A stretch of 64,000 bases of DNA, from contig CACMGJ010000009.1 in assembly GCA_902613175.1 (NCBI GenBank), positions 1 through 64,000 of the forward strand, in the 5' to 3' direction. The notes under the pieces are model-generated. The model was not told where the DNA came from and ran no database searches. It saw only the letters and a program-made list of their open reading frames with translations. Of this stretch, positions 10,036-19,229 are shown piece by piece (positions within the stretch are counted from its first letter, which is position 1; every line of letters starts with the position of its first letter). The translations under genes were made by a program, and so were the position numbers. Source of the stretch: Halieaceae bacterium (lineage in GTDB: Bacteria; Pseudomonadota; Gammaproteobacteria; Pseudomonadales; Halieaceae).

Positions 10036-10719
10036 TTAGCAGGCAGACTCCCATCGAATAGCCTGCTCCCCCTGCGAGGTGAGCCATTGGTTAGTAGCAC
10101 TGAAGTGGGCGCAATCGAAGAACCCGCGATAGGCACTAAGCGGTGATGGATGCGGAGCTGTTAATACCAGATTCTGCGGGCCATTAACCAAGACACTTTT
10201 TCTCTGCGCGTGAGCACCCCAAAGCAAAAAAACTGTTGGCTTTTCCGAGGCAGCAATGACACTGATAATTCGATCAGTAATCGTCTGCCAGCCCAGACCT
10301 TTATGTGACTCCGGCTCACCTGCACGGACACTCAATGTCGTGTTCAGCAGCAGAACGCCCTGCTCCGACCAACGCCCGATCTGAAAACGGTTGCCCACAG
10401 CCACGCCTAAGTCTCGCTCCAGCATCTTCCCAATATTTACGAGTGAGGGCGGCGCGGACGTCGACTCGGAGACCTCGAACGCGCGCCCCGTAGCCTGATG
10501 CTCACCGTGATACGGATCCTGTCCCAGTATCACCACACGCACGTCCCGTGGGCTCAAACCTTCGAGCGCTGCAAAAAGACGGTGAAACCGAGGGTAGTAC
10601 CCATTACCGCTCGCGAGCTCCTGAGCGAGTTGGTTCTCTATGCCTTGAGCGGTGACACTGGTCAACACGTCGCTTAACGCGGACCGCCAATCAGCGGGGC
10701 AAATGTCTAAAAGGGTCAT
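10036..10719 (-). CDS. ung: Uracil-DNA glycosylase
   Basis: Start at internal ATG 10719 (MTLLDICPADWRSAL); GQDPYHG, LLLNTTLSV, HPSPLSAYRGF. Confidence 0.96.
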   Translation of the reverse strand: MTLLDICPADWRSALSDVLTSVTAQGIENQLAQELASGNGYYPRFHRLFAALEGLSPRDVRVVILGQDPYHGEHQATGRAFEVSESTSAPPSLVNIGKMLERDLGVAVGNRFQIGRWSEQGVLLLNTTLSVRAGEPESHKGLGWQTITDRIISVIAASEKPTVFLLWGAHAQRKSVLVNGPQNLVLTAPHPSPLSAYRGFFDCAHFSATNQWLTSQGEQAIRWESAC

Positions 10720-11045
10720 TAGGGTCAGAGGGCTTGGCGCATAGCTTGATGAACAGTGCCCCAACTGTAACACTCTGATTAATCGTTTGTGGGATGGGCT
10801 GGACACTTGGGGACTTCTGCAGCCACCGACAATATCGTCAGTGAGTTGGACGCTCTGAGTGCAAAGCGACTGACGCCTTTCCTTTCCTTCGTTATTGAAG
10901 AGACAGCAGACTACCTCTTTGCGCTTTCCACTAGCTCCAGACTTGATCAAAAAAATCAGGATCAGTGCTGCTAAGCGTTTCTCGTGCTGCAAAGCGCCTC
11001 AAAGACGATCGTTTCAGAAATAGCGGCCACTATTTCGGAAAGGCG

Positions 11046-11954
11046 TCACTCAGCGAGGCGTGAGGAACGCCAGGCATCAACACTGACCGCAATCACACCC
11101 AGCCACACCAATCCAAAGGTCAGTGCCGTAATGAGATTTGTGGGCTCTTTTAAAATAAAAATGGCCACCAATAACTGTAAGGTTGGGCCCACGTAGGTCA
11201 GGAGCCCAATGGTTGAGAGCGATAACGATCTGGCGGCAGCCACGTAGGTCAACAGAGGGGTTGCGGTGAATACGCCACTGAACAACAGGAAGAGATCAAC
11301 TCGAGGCCCATGAAGACCCAAACCGGCACCATTGGTCAACAACAGCCATACAATGGCAAATGGCGCCATGCAGAGGGATTCCAGAAACAATCCTTGAAGC
11401 GAATCAGCTTCTATCTGCTTTCTAATGGCCGCGTAAAGCGCAAAACTCAGCGCCAGTGTTAGCGATACCCAAGGAAGACTCCCGTGAGACACTAGCTGAA
11501 CAAGCACGGCAGCAATCGCGAGGCAAATTGCCAGCATCTGTACCGGCTTAGGTTTCTCTCCAAACACAAAGACACCCAGCGCGATAGTAAGCAAAGGCAA
11601 CATGAAGTAGCCAAGGCTTGCCTCAGTCGCCCGTTCGTTGGTCACCGCAAAAACGTAGACACCCCAATTGATCGTCAACATGAAGGCTGCCAGCGCTACC
11701 CAACCGAGAAATCGAACCGAACATATAAGCGCTAACGTCTCTCGGAGTCGTCTGTAACAAAGGATGATGAATAGGGTAACGGGTAAGGTCCAAAGACCGC
11801 GATGTGCCATCACATCGATTGCCTCGACTGGCTTCGTTTGCATCCAGTAAAGCGCGGCCAAGCCCCAAATAAAGTTAGCAATGAGTGCGAGTCCTATGCC
11901 TCGTATCGCTTCGGTATGACTGCTCAAGTGATATGCTTCCGTTTTGCTGCCCAA
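11046..11954 (-). CDS. rarD: EamA-family transporter, RarD-like
   Basis: 302 aa; 10 TM pattern, GIGLALIANFIWGLAALYW and NWGVYVFAVTNERATEASLGYF typical of RarD. Confidence 0.88.
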   Translation of the reverse strand: MGSKTEAYHLSSHTEAIRGIGLALIANFIWGLAALYWMQTKPVEAIDVMAHRGLWTLPVTLFIILCYRRLRETLALICSVRFLGWVALAAFMLTINWGVYVFAVTNERATEASLGYFMLPLLTIALGVFVFGEKPKPVQMLAICLAIAAVLVQLVSHGSLPWVSLTLALSFALYAAIRKQIEADSLQGLFLESLCMAPFAIVWLLLTNGAGLGLHGPRVDLFLLFSGVFTATPLLTYVAAARSLSLSTIGLLTYVGPTLQLLVAIFILKEPTNLITALTFGLVWLGVIAVSVDAWRSSRLAE

Positions 11955-12031
11955 TCGCGGGCGCGCTACTTAATCACCCACGCGTCTGAGGTGCAAGCCA
12001 TGACTCATATTAGCGGTCAGAGACACCCAGT

Positions 12032-12718
12032 GTGCTAAGCGAGACTCGGTATACCACACGCTGGGTTGCAGCAGCCACGCTAGCGTTTTTTGGGGCATTG
12101 ATGTTTTCAACTAGAGCAAGTGCCCAGTACCTTGCTCAGCACGCCTCAGTGCTGCCTTTGGAGGTCAGCCTGCAGCGAATGGAAGGGCAATCTCGGCGCT
12201 ACTTTTCCGAGCGATGCAGTGCGTTTTTCGTGGGCTTCGATGACCGAGAGGCTATCCTACTCTCCGCATGGCACTGCATCGATGGTCAGCTGTCGCCTTT
12301 GCGGCAACCCACGGTATCGGTGCGGGGCAACACTGTCGAGGTCACCATCAGTGAGAGCGGAAAAACCATGGATCGGGACTGGCTCGTCATGAGAGCACCG
12401 CGTGCTGCGTTTACCTCACTAACACCCATCAGAGTTAGCGAGCGCCCTGTGGCAAACGATGAATCGCTTATTGCCATTGGTTGGGGGCGCGAGACTGATT
12501 GGACTGACATCGAAGCAAGCGCGCTTGACTGCCCTGTTATCAGCGCAAGTTCTGCACTTACGCTCCGGTGTGGACTGACCAAAGGTGACTCAGGCGGCGT
12601 CGTGGCAAGACAGCTTGAAAACGGTCAACTCGAGGCAGTTGGCATTATCTCGAGCGGAGATTCGATCTCGCTCAGTTACGCTTTTCCTTCATGGCGGCTG
12701 CCCAATATTTTTGACTAA
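12032..12718 (+). CDS. Secreted trypsin-like serine protease
   Basis: 228 aa; N-terminal signal/TM; catalytic triad motifs SAWHC, DRDWLVM, KGDSGG. Confidence 0.8.
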   Translation: MLSETRYTTRWVAAATLAFFGALMFSTRASAQYLAQHASVLPLEVSLQRMEGQSRRYFSERCSAFFVGFDDREAILLSAWHCIDGQLSPLRQPTVSVRGNTVEVTISESGKTMDRDWLVMRAPRAAFTSLTPIRVSERPVANDESLIAIGWGRETDWTDIEASALDCPVISASSALTLRCGLTKGDSGGVVARQLENGQLEAVGIISSGDSISLSYAFPSWRLPNIFD

Positions 12719-13665
12719 CGACCTTGCCTAGCGGGCGAAGGTGCCCCAATGTGGGGCTCCCCTCGGCGCTTTGCCAAACCGATCTGCTTCTGACGCTCCG
12801 CGAATCGACCTTTCTGTTCTTCCGTGTGCGCGTCATAGCAGCGCGGACAGGAAACCCCCGGCACATAATGTGGTGACTGCTTTTGAGCGTCGTCTATGGG
12901 AAAGCGGCAGGCAAAACATTGGTCGTAACTACCCTTCTCCAGTTCATGGTTAACCGCAACCCGGCTATCAAAGACAAAGCACTCGCCTTCCCAGCGCGAA
13001 TCTTCCTCCGGGGTCTGCTCAAGGTAATTTAGGATGCCACCTTTCAGATGCCAGACGTCTTCGAATCCCTTGGAGACCAGAAGCGAAGTCGATTTCTCGC
13101 ACCGAATACCTCCAGTGCAAAACATCGCCACTTTTTTATGTTTCCTGGGGTCGAGGTTCTGATCTACCCAATCAGGAAACTCTCTGAAACTGCGGGTATG
13201 TGGGTTTACCGCGCCTTCAAAGGTGCCGATTTCAACCTCGTACTCATTGCGCGTATCGATTACCAAAACTTCCGGATCATCAATCAGGGCATTCCACTCT
13301 TGAGGAGACGCATAGCGTCCAACACATTCGTTGGGATCAATATCAGCGTGCCCCATGGTAACGATTTCGCGCTTGAGCTTAACCTTCATTCGCAGGAACG
13401 GACGCTCCTCGTGATAGGAAGACTTATAGTCCAGATCTGCCAAACGTTCGTCGGCGGTAAGGTATCCGAGCAGCGCTTCAATGGCGGAGCTACTGGCGGC
13501 CACAGTTCCGTTAATGCCCTCCCGTGCGAGCAGCAACGTTCCCTTGATGTTCCTATCGAGACAAAAATTTAATAACGGCTCACGCAGCGACTCGAAGTCA
13601 TCCAGCCGCACAAATCGGTAGAGTGCGACCACCTGGGTGGGTGCACTCGTCTGGTCTGCGCTCAC
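12715..13665 (-). CDS. trhO: tRNA uridine-5-oxyacetic pathway hydroxylase TrhO (rhodanese family)
   Basis: 316 aa; [10 protein letters not shown] rhodanese loop, CFACRFPID and CPRCYD C-terminal Cys motifs. Confidence 0.92.
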   Translation of the reverse strand: MSADQTSAPTQVVALYRFVRLDDFESLREPLLNFCLDRNIKGTLLLAREGINGTVAASSSAIEALLGYLTADERLADLDYKSSYHEERPFLRMKVKLKREIVTMGHADIDPNECVGRYASPQEWNALIDDPEVLVIDTRNEYEVEIGTFEGAVNPHTRSFREFPDWVDQNLDPRKHKKVAMFCTGGIRCEKSTSLLVSKGFEDVWHLKGGILNYLEQTPEEDSRWEGECFVFDSRVAVNHELEKGSYDQCFACRFPIDDAQKQSPHYVPGVSCPRCYDAHTEEQKGRFAERQKQIGLAKRRGEPHIGAPSPARQGR

Positions 13666-13976
13666 GCTTTACTACCACCCATACAGTTAGGTGAATCGGG
13701 AGAGCCGTTTCGCTCAGACCACTCGCTCTCAGTGTAGGTATGGAGGGCAAGTGCGTGAATGGGTGATCCCATGAGTGGCTGCAGAATGCGATACACCTCT
13801 TGGTGACGTTTCACCAGTCGAAGACCTGCGAATACATCTGAGACAAGCGTCACCTTAAGGTGACTTTCTGACCCCGGAGGAACATTGTGCATGTGGCTCT
13901 CGTTCACAATTTCCGCAAAAAATGGCGAGAAATGCTCGGTTAGGCGCTGCTCAACTTGATCTTGGATAACGGGCAT
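13662..13976 (-). CDS. bolA: BolA family protein
   Basis: 104 aa; [34 protein letters not shown]...[10 protein letters not shown]. Confidence 0.92.
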   Translation of the reverse strand: MPVIQDQVEQRLTEHFSPFFAEIVNESHMHNVPPGSESHLKVTLVSDVFAGLRLVKRHQEVYRILQPLMGSPIHALALHTYTESEWSERNGSPDSPNCMGGSKA

Positions 13977-14067
13977 AGGCTAGACTCACACTAGGTCGAT
14001 ACAGGATATCAGATACCTTTTTAAGCAGGGAACTGTTACCTAGAAACTACGTGCTGGAGGCAATACC

Positions 14068-14454
14068 ATGTTCGATGTTTGGTTTGATGGCGAGTCAGTG
14101 GAACCAATCGTCATGCAGCAACTCGAAACGAAGCTTCAAGAAGCCTTTAACCTGCCAGCCACTCAAGCTGCTTTACCGGTCAACAGCAAGTCTCATCGCA
14201 TTAAGCGCAGTTGCAGTGCTGATGAAGCGCAGAAATTATCAGACCAATTTACCTCTTGGGGCGCAAAAGTACGTATCGAGGCGATTGAACATGCCGTCGT
14301 ATCCAGCACATCCGATGAAATAGCATCATCTAATACAGCTTCATCGACCAGTTCACTCAGCATCGCGGCAGCCGGTGAGACTACCCCCACCCATCCCCGG
14401 GACATGACCCCACCATGGGTCTCAACAGATCATTTACAATTAGAGGTTCACTAG
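14068..14454 (+). CDS. Small hypothetical protein with an N-terminal alpha/beta domain also seen fused to membrane domains in gammaproteobacteria
   Basis: 128 aa ORF, coding-like, 17 nt upstream of the RDD gene; FDVWFDGESVEP...HRIKRSCSADEAQKLSDQFTSWGAKVRIEAIE. Confidence 0.65.
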   Translation: MFDVWFDGESVEPIVMQQLETKLQEAFNLPATQAALPVNSKSHRIKRSCSADEAQKLSDQFTSWGAKVRIEAIEHAVVSSTSDEIASSNTASSTSSLSIAAAGETTPTHPRDMTPPWVSTDHLQLEVH

Positions 14455-14470
14455 CCCCAAGGAACTCGTT

Positions 14471-15007
14471 GTGAGTGACATTGAAGACCTTACGTCCCTG
14501 CCGAGAGCGCCTTTTTGGCGTCATCTCCTAGCCATGGTGTATGACTTGTTTCTTATCATCCCGCTGTTGATGGTTACATCAGCAGTTTTGGTTGCCATAC
14601 ACGGTCCAACAGAAACAGCAGCGGTAAGGACAGTCCCAGCTTGGCAGCAATGGAGTCTTGCTTATGTAGCCCTTATTGGCTTCTACGGTACGTTTTGGCG
14701 GCAAAAAGGACAGACGCTGGGTATGCAAGCGTGGCGCGTCAAGCTGGTGCCCAGCGGGACGTCAATAAGAGTTACCTGGGGTCAGGCGGCAGGTCGAATC
14801 ATTGCGGCTTCTATGCCATTTATGTTGGGCTTGATGCCCTATCAGGTATTCGATGTGAACAACGCGGGACTCTGGATCTACATCACTACCGCTGTGGTTG
14901 CGAGTTGCGGATTTTTATGGCGATTTTTTAATGAGGATCGATTGTACCTCCACGATTTAGTGACCGGCACCGAGCTTATGCTGACCCCACCGAGGAAGAA
15001 GAGCTAG
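14471..15007 (+). CDS. RDD family membrane protein
   Basis: 178 aa, GTG start; APFWRHLLAMVYDLFLIIPLL, RQKGQTLGMQAWRVKLV. Confidence 0.9.
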   Translation: MSDIEDLTSLPRAPFWRHLLAMVYDLFLIIPLLMVTSAVLVAIHGPTETAAVRTVPAWQQWSLAYVALIGFYGTFWRQKGQTLGMQAWRVKLVPSGTSIRVTWGQAAGRIIAASMPFMLGLMPYQVFDVNNAGLWIYITTAVVASCGFLWRFFNEDRLYLHDLVTGTELMLTPPRKKS

Positions 15008-15016
15008 CCCCTCTCG

Positions 15017-16096
15017 CTATTGCTTGCTGAGCAGCAAAACCAACCCAACGCTCCAGCAAAGTATCACCGTCAACAACGCGGCTACGCCACCGCTCATTCC
15101 CATAAGAAGCGTTACGGGACCGAAAAAATCTTGGCTGATTCGGAAAACGACACCCGCTAGAACGCCCACAAAAATACGTGAGCTCATATTGGTCTCCCGG
15201 AGTGGACCAAAAATGAATGACATAGCCAAAATCACCAGCCCAGCACACGATAACGGTTGCAGCACCTTATTCCAGAAGGCCAACTCGATATCATTAGCCA
15301 GCAAGCCTTGGCTGCGTAGGTAGTCGGCATAACCCCAGAGTTGGCTCGCCGGCAAGCTCTCTGGCTTTACCGTGTCCAGTGTGAGTAGATTAGGGGTAAT
15401 CCCGGACACCCACTCACGGGTCGTTTGGCGCGATACTTGAGTACCGGAGGCGGTCATCTCTGTCGTCGCAACGCCCTCGAGTAGCCACCGATCTCCCTGA
15501 AATGTGCCTCGGTCGGCGGCAACAGAGCGCGTAAGTGCACCTGACTCATCAAACTCGATCAGTGTGACGCCAAAAATCAGGCCTCCGCGTTGAACAGCGT
15601 CGACATGCACAAATGTACCGCCATCCCTATTCCATGCGCCGTATCGGCCGGCCAAATTAGGATCATCACGCTGCGCCAGCGCACGTTGACTGACCGCAAT
15701 TTGCTCCGATATCGGTGCGACATACTCACCAACACCGAACCCCGCCAGAGCTACAATGAGTGCTGGCTTTACGGCCATCCACGCTAGCCGAGGCATCGAT
15801 ATTCCAGCGCTTCTGATGATCGTTAGTTCGCTACTCGAGGCTAAACGTCCCAATCCGAAAAGTGCGCCAATCAAGGTTGCGTATGGCACAAACTCCTCGA
15901 CTCTTCGAGGTAGTGTCAGGGCAATGTAGATCAAAAGATCCGAGAAACCGTAGGTATCGCTGAGGTCGCCTAATCCGTCGATCAAATCACTGAGTCCATC
16001 CAAGATAACTAATACGCCCAGCACACCCACAATTGACCATAACAACGTCTCGAGCAGGTAGCGGTCTAGCTGTTTCACGCGCGCCCCCTGAGCCAT
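15017..16096 (-). CDS. lptG: LPS export ABC transporter permease LptG
   Basis: 359 aa; LDRYLLETLLWSIVGVLGVLVILDGL; overlaps lptF. Confidence 0.93.
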   Translation of the reverse strand: MAQGARVKQLDRYLLETLLWSIVGVLGVLVILDGLSDLIDGLGDLSDTYGFSDLLIYIALTLPRRVEEFVPYATLIGALFGLGRLASSSELTIIRSAGISMPRLAWMAVKPALIVALAGFGVGEYVAPISEQIAVSQRALAQRDDPNLAGRYGAWNRDGGTFVHVDAVQRGGLIFGVTLIEFDESGALTRSVAADRGTFQGDRWLLEGVATTEMTASGTQVSRQTTREWVSGITPNLLTLDTVKPESLPASQLWGYADYLRSQGLLANDIELAFWNKVLQPLSCAGLVILAMSFIFGPLRETNMSSRIFVGVLAGVVFRISQDFFGPVTLLMGMSGGVAALLTVILCWSVGLVLLLSKQ

Positions 16097-17160
16097 CGTG
16101 GAAGCTCTTCCTTAAAGAGCAGATACAGGCCGCTAAGCATAAACAGCGCATGTACGGCAATGAAAATAAGTGCCGAACTCGAATCCTCGGAAATCGTGCG
16201 CGCTTGTGACAGGGCGACAAAATAAAGCAGGAATATGAGCAATGCGGGACCCAACCGCGCATAACGACCACGACGAGAGTCTGTGCGACTAAGCGGAATC
16301 GCGAACAATGCCATGATTGGAACGATGAGTGGCAGCGATACCCGCCAGCCAAAGATCGCTAAATGCTCCGGGTTATCGGACGAAAGCAGCATCAAAGTGG
16401 GTAGGGTTTCTATCCGGGCTTGTGATCGCAATCCTCCTTCCACCTCGGGTATCAGCGAACGATAGCCACTGAATTGCGCCTCAGTCAGCTCTGCACTACC
16501 GGGCGTCATGTCGTACCGTTTTCCGTCAGACAAGGCTAAATATCGCCGTCCTGAGGCTTGATCGATTTCGATCGAGCCGGCATCGGCAAGCGTGGCCGAC
16601 AGTGATATGCCCGATTCGGCGCGCTGACGCTCTGCAACAAAAACCGTGTCCATGCGACCGTCATCACCAATGCGTGCCACGTAAGTAACGTAATCACCAC
16701 CACGCTGCTTTTTGAAACGCCCCTCTGCCAAGACATGCATGCCTTCCGCTGAGCGAGGCTCCGATAGCAGCGCATTAGATTTGAGCGCGCCATAAGGTCC
16801 AGCAAACAGTGCAATAACCGCTACGCTTGCGGTGACAGCCAATGTTGCGGGGGCCACGTGTTTAAACAGTTGCACCTGACTCGTGCCGCTCACTCTAAAA
16901 ATGACCATTTCGCTGTCCGCGTACAGGCGGCCAAATGACAATAGCAAACCAATATAGAAGCCGAGGGGGAGAATAAGTTCGAAAAAAGCGGGCAGCTTAT
17001 ACAGCATCACCGGGAGCAAAATGCCTGCAGATAAGTCGCCTATGGCGGCCTCGGCTAGGTATTTAATAAACCGCCCACTGAACACCACTAAGAACAATAC
17101 CAGCGATACCGCTAGCGTGTGGGTTATGACATCGAGCGCAAGGTAACGAAGTGTACGCAT
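16075..17160 (-). CDS. lptF: LPS export ABC transporter permease LptF
   Basis: 361 aa; YjgP/YjgQ family, ELILPLGFYIGLLLSFGRLYADSEM. Confidence 0.93.
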   Translation of the reverse strand: MRTLRYLALDVITHTLAVSLVLFLVVFSGRFIKYLAEAAIGDLSAGILLPVMLYKLPAFFELILPLGFYIGLLLSFGRLYADSEMVIFRVSGTSQVQLFKHVAPATLAVTASVAVIALFAGPYGALKSNALLSEPRSAEGMHVLAEGRFKKQRGGDYVTYVARIGDDGRMDTVFVAERQRAESGISLSATLADAGSIEIDQASGRRYLALSDGKRYDMTPGSAELTEAQFSGYRSLIPEVEGGLRSQARIETLPTLMLLSSDNPEHLAIFGWRVSLPLIVPIMALFAIPLSRTDSRRGRYARLGPALLIFLLYFVALSQARTISEDSSSALIFIAVHALFMLSGLYLLFKEELPRWLRGRA

Positions 17161-17269
17161 TTTTTTACGACGCTTGGGGTGCTTAATTGGCCATCAAGGT
17201 TTAGTTCTGGCTATCATCATCATACACTACGCCGCAGTTTGACCAGCCCGATTTACGTAAGGAAATACC

Positions 17270-18757
17270 ATGAGCAAACTCACCGTACGCGGCGCGAAAG
17301 CAGCGAGCGCAGCCACAGCTAAGAGCGATATTGTCGTTGTCCTGCTGTTCACAAATGAGGACCTCAGCACTTTCGCATCCGAGGTCAACGTTGCCGCGGG
17401 GGATGTGTTGCAACGAGCAATCAACATTGGTGATGCAGATGCAAAGCTAGGAAAAATAACCACCATGGTGGGGAACGGAAATATTGCGCGCATCATTTCG
17501 GTAGGTTGCGGTGATCGCGCGAGTTTCAATCTCGAGGCTCAACTGTCGGTAACAGGTGCCGTTTCGAGAGCGCTTGCATCATCGAAGGCGAAGAATGCGA
17601 TTGTCGTTGGAGATCCAATTGTTGAAGACAAGGACGCACTAGCTCAATTCCTAGAATTTCTAGGTCGTGACATGGCGATGGCCTGTTACCACTATACGGC
17701 AACCTTGGGTACGCCAAAGCCGGGACCCACGTTTTCGAAGTTGACCGTCGCAGTCGACGGCATCTCCACTGCAAAAGCAAAGCAATCACTCAGCGTAGGC
17801 GCAACGATTGGCAATGGCGCTAACTTGACACGCGAGTTGGTTAATTTACCGGGCAACGTCTGCACGCCGTCCTACCTCGCCAAAGAGGGGCGTACGCTTG
17901 GCCGCAAATACGACAAGCTCTCCGTGTCGGTACTTGATGAGAAGAAAATGGCCAGCATGGGTATGGGCTCGCTACTATCGGTTGGCAACGGGAGTGATGA
18001 ACCATCCAAGCTCATTGTCATGAAATATGAGGGCGGACCTGCCAAGCAAGCCCCCTACTGCCTCGTTGGAAAAGGTATTACGTTTGATACGGGTGGTATT
18101 TCACTCAAACCGTCCAAGGGCATGGAGTCCATGAAGTTCGATATGGGTGGAGCGGGATCAGTATTTGGCGTCATGCAGACAGTCGCCGAGCTGGGACTCA
18201 AAATCAATGTCATTGGTGTTGTCGCCGCGGCCGAGAACATGCCCAGTGGCTGCGCGACCAAGCCAGGTGATGTCGTTACATCAATGTCCGGTAAAACCAT
18301 AGAAATTTTGAACACCGATGCCGAGGGCCGACTCGTCCTCTGCGATGCCCTGACCTACGTCGAGCGCTTCAAACCTGAGGAGGTTGTAGATATTGCGACG
18401 CTCACTGGCGCTATCATCGTGTCATTGGGTCATGAGGCATCGGGTCTTTTTGCCAATGACGATGGACTAGCCGAGTCACTGACTGCTGCGGGCCTCGCCT
18501 CAGGCGATGAGGCTTGGAGGCTGCCCATCAATAAGCGCTACGACCGCCAATTGAACAGTAAATACGCCGACATGCAGAACATCGGTACGGGTACAGCTGG
18601 CAGCATCACTGCCGCGTGTTTCTTGGCTCGCTTCGCTGAAAAGTACAAGTGGGCGCATCTCGATGTCGCTGGAACCGCCTTTCAGAGCATGCAAAAAGGA
18701 GCGACGGGCAGACCTGTACCACTGTTAGTCGAGTACCTGCGCCAGAAAGCGAGTTGA
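17270..18757 (+). CDS. pepA: Leucyl aminopeptidase
   Basis: 495 aa; VGKGITFDTGGISLKPSKGMESMKFDMGGA, NTDAEGRLVLCDAL; divergent from lptF. Confidence 0.97.
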   Translation: MSKLTVRGAKAASAATAKSDIVVVLLFTNEDLSTFASEVNVAAGDVLQRAINIGDADAKLGKITTMVGNGNIARIISVGCGDRASFNLEAQLSVTGAVSRALASSKAKNAIVVGDPIVEDKDALAQFLEFLGRDMAMACYHYTATLGTPKPGPTFSKLTVAVDGISTAKAKQSLSVGATIGNGANLTRELVNLPGNVCTPSYLAKEGRTLGRKYDKLSVSVLDEKKMASMGMGSLLSVGNGSDEPSKLIVMKYEGGPAKQAPYCLVGKGITFDTGGISLKPSKGMESMKFDMGGAGSVFGVMQTVAELGLKINVIGVVAAAENMPSGCATKPGDVVTSMSGKTIEILNTDAEGRLVLCDALTYVERFKPEEVVDIATLTGAIIVSLGHEASGLFANDDGLAESLTAAGLASGDEAWRLPINKRYDRQLNSKYADMQNIGTGTAGSITAACFLARFAEKYKWAHLDVAGTAFQSMQKGATGRPVPLLVEYLRQKAS

Positions 18758-18767
18758 TGATTCGGAA

Positions 18768-19190
18768 ATGACGCGAGTCGATTTCTATGTGGTTAAGTCA
18801 TCGGGAGCGGAGGCACGACTTAGCGTTGCCGCCCGTCTGACGGAAAAAGCCTTAGGTAGGGGACATAGCGTCTTCATTAACTGCGACTCACGGGACCAGT
18901 TAGATACACTGGACGACTATCTCTGGCGATTCAAACCTTCGAGTTTCGTTCCGCACTGCCCCGCTTCAAGCGATGCAGACGAGCAAGTGGTACTTGGCTT
19001 CGAGGATGCTCCGGGCTCGCACAATGACGTTCTCATCAATCTCGCGCTGGCCCCACCCAGCTTTTTTGCTCGCTTCGAGCGAGTAGCCGAGGTGGTAACA
19101 CAGGATGAGGATTCGCTGCAGGCGCTACGTGATGCCTGGCGCCACTATAAGGATAGAGGCTATCCACTGACCAAACACGATCTGCCCTAA
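18768..19190 (+). CDS. holC: DNA polymerase III subunit chi
   Basis: 140 aa; RVDFYVVKS N-terminus, LWRFKPSSFVPH, between pepA and valS. Confidence 0.9.
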   Translation: MTRVDFYVVKSSGAEARLSVAARLTEKALGRGHSVFINCDSRDQLDTLDDYLWRFKPSSFVPHCPASSDADEQVVLGFEDAPGSHNDVLINLALAPPSFFARFERVAEVVTQDEDSLQALRDAWRHYKDRGYPLTKHDLP

Positions 19191-19229
19191 CGAATGACAT
19201 ACGGGCAGCGCATGAGGTTTACCTAAACT

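Noticed and set aside
10720-11045. Possible gene or decayed gene between ung and rarD (ORF extensions upstream of ung)
   Set aside because: The predicted peptides lack any family-like motif; best explained as untranslated/intergenic sequence. A weak GAAATAG/CTATTTC hairpin after rarD (11017-11036) has no T-run.
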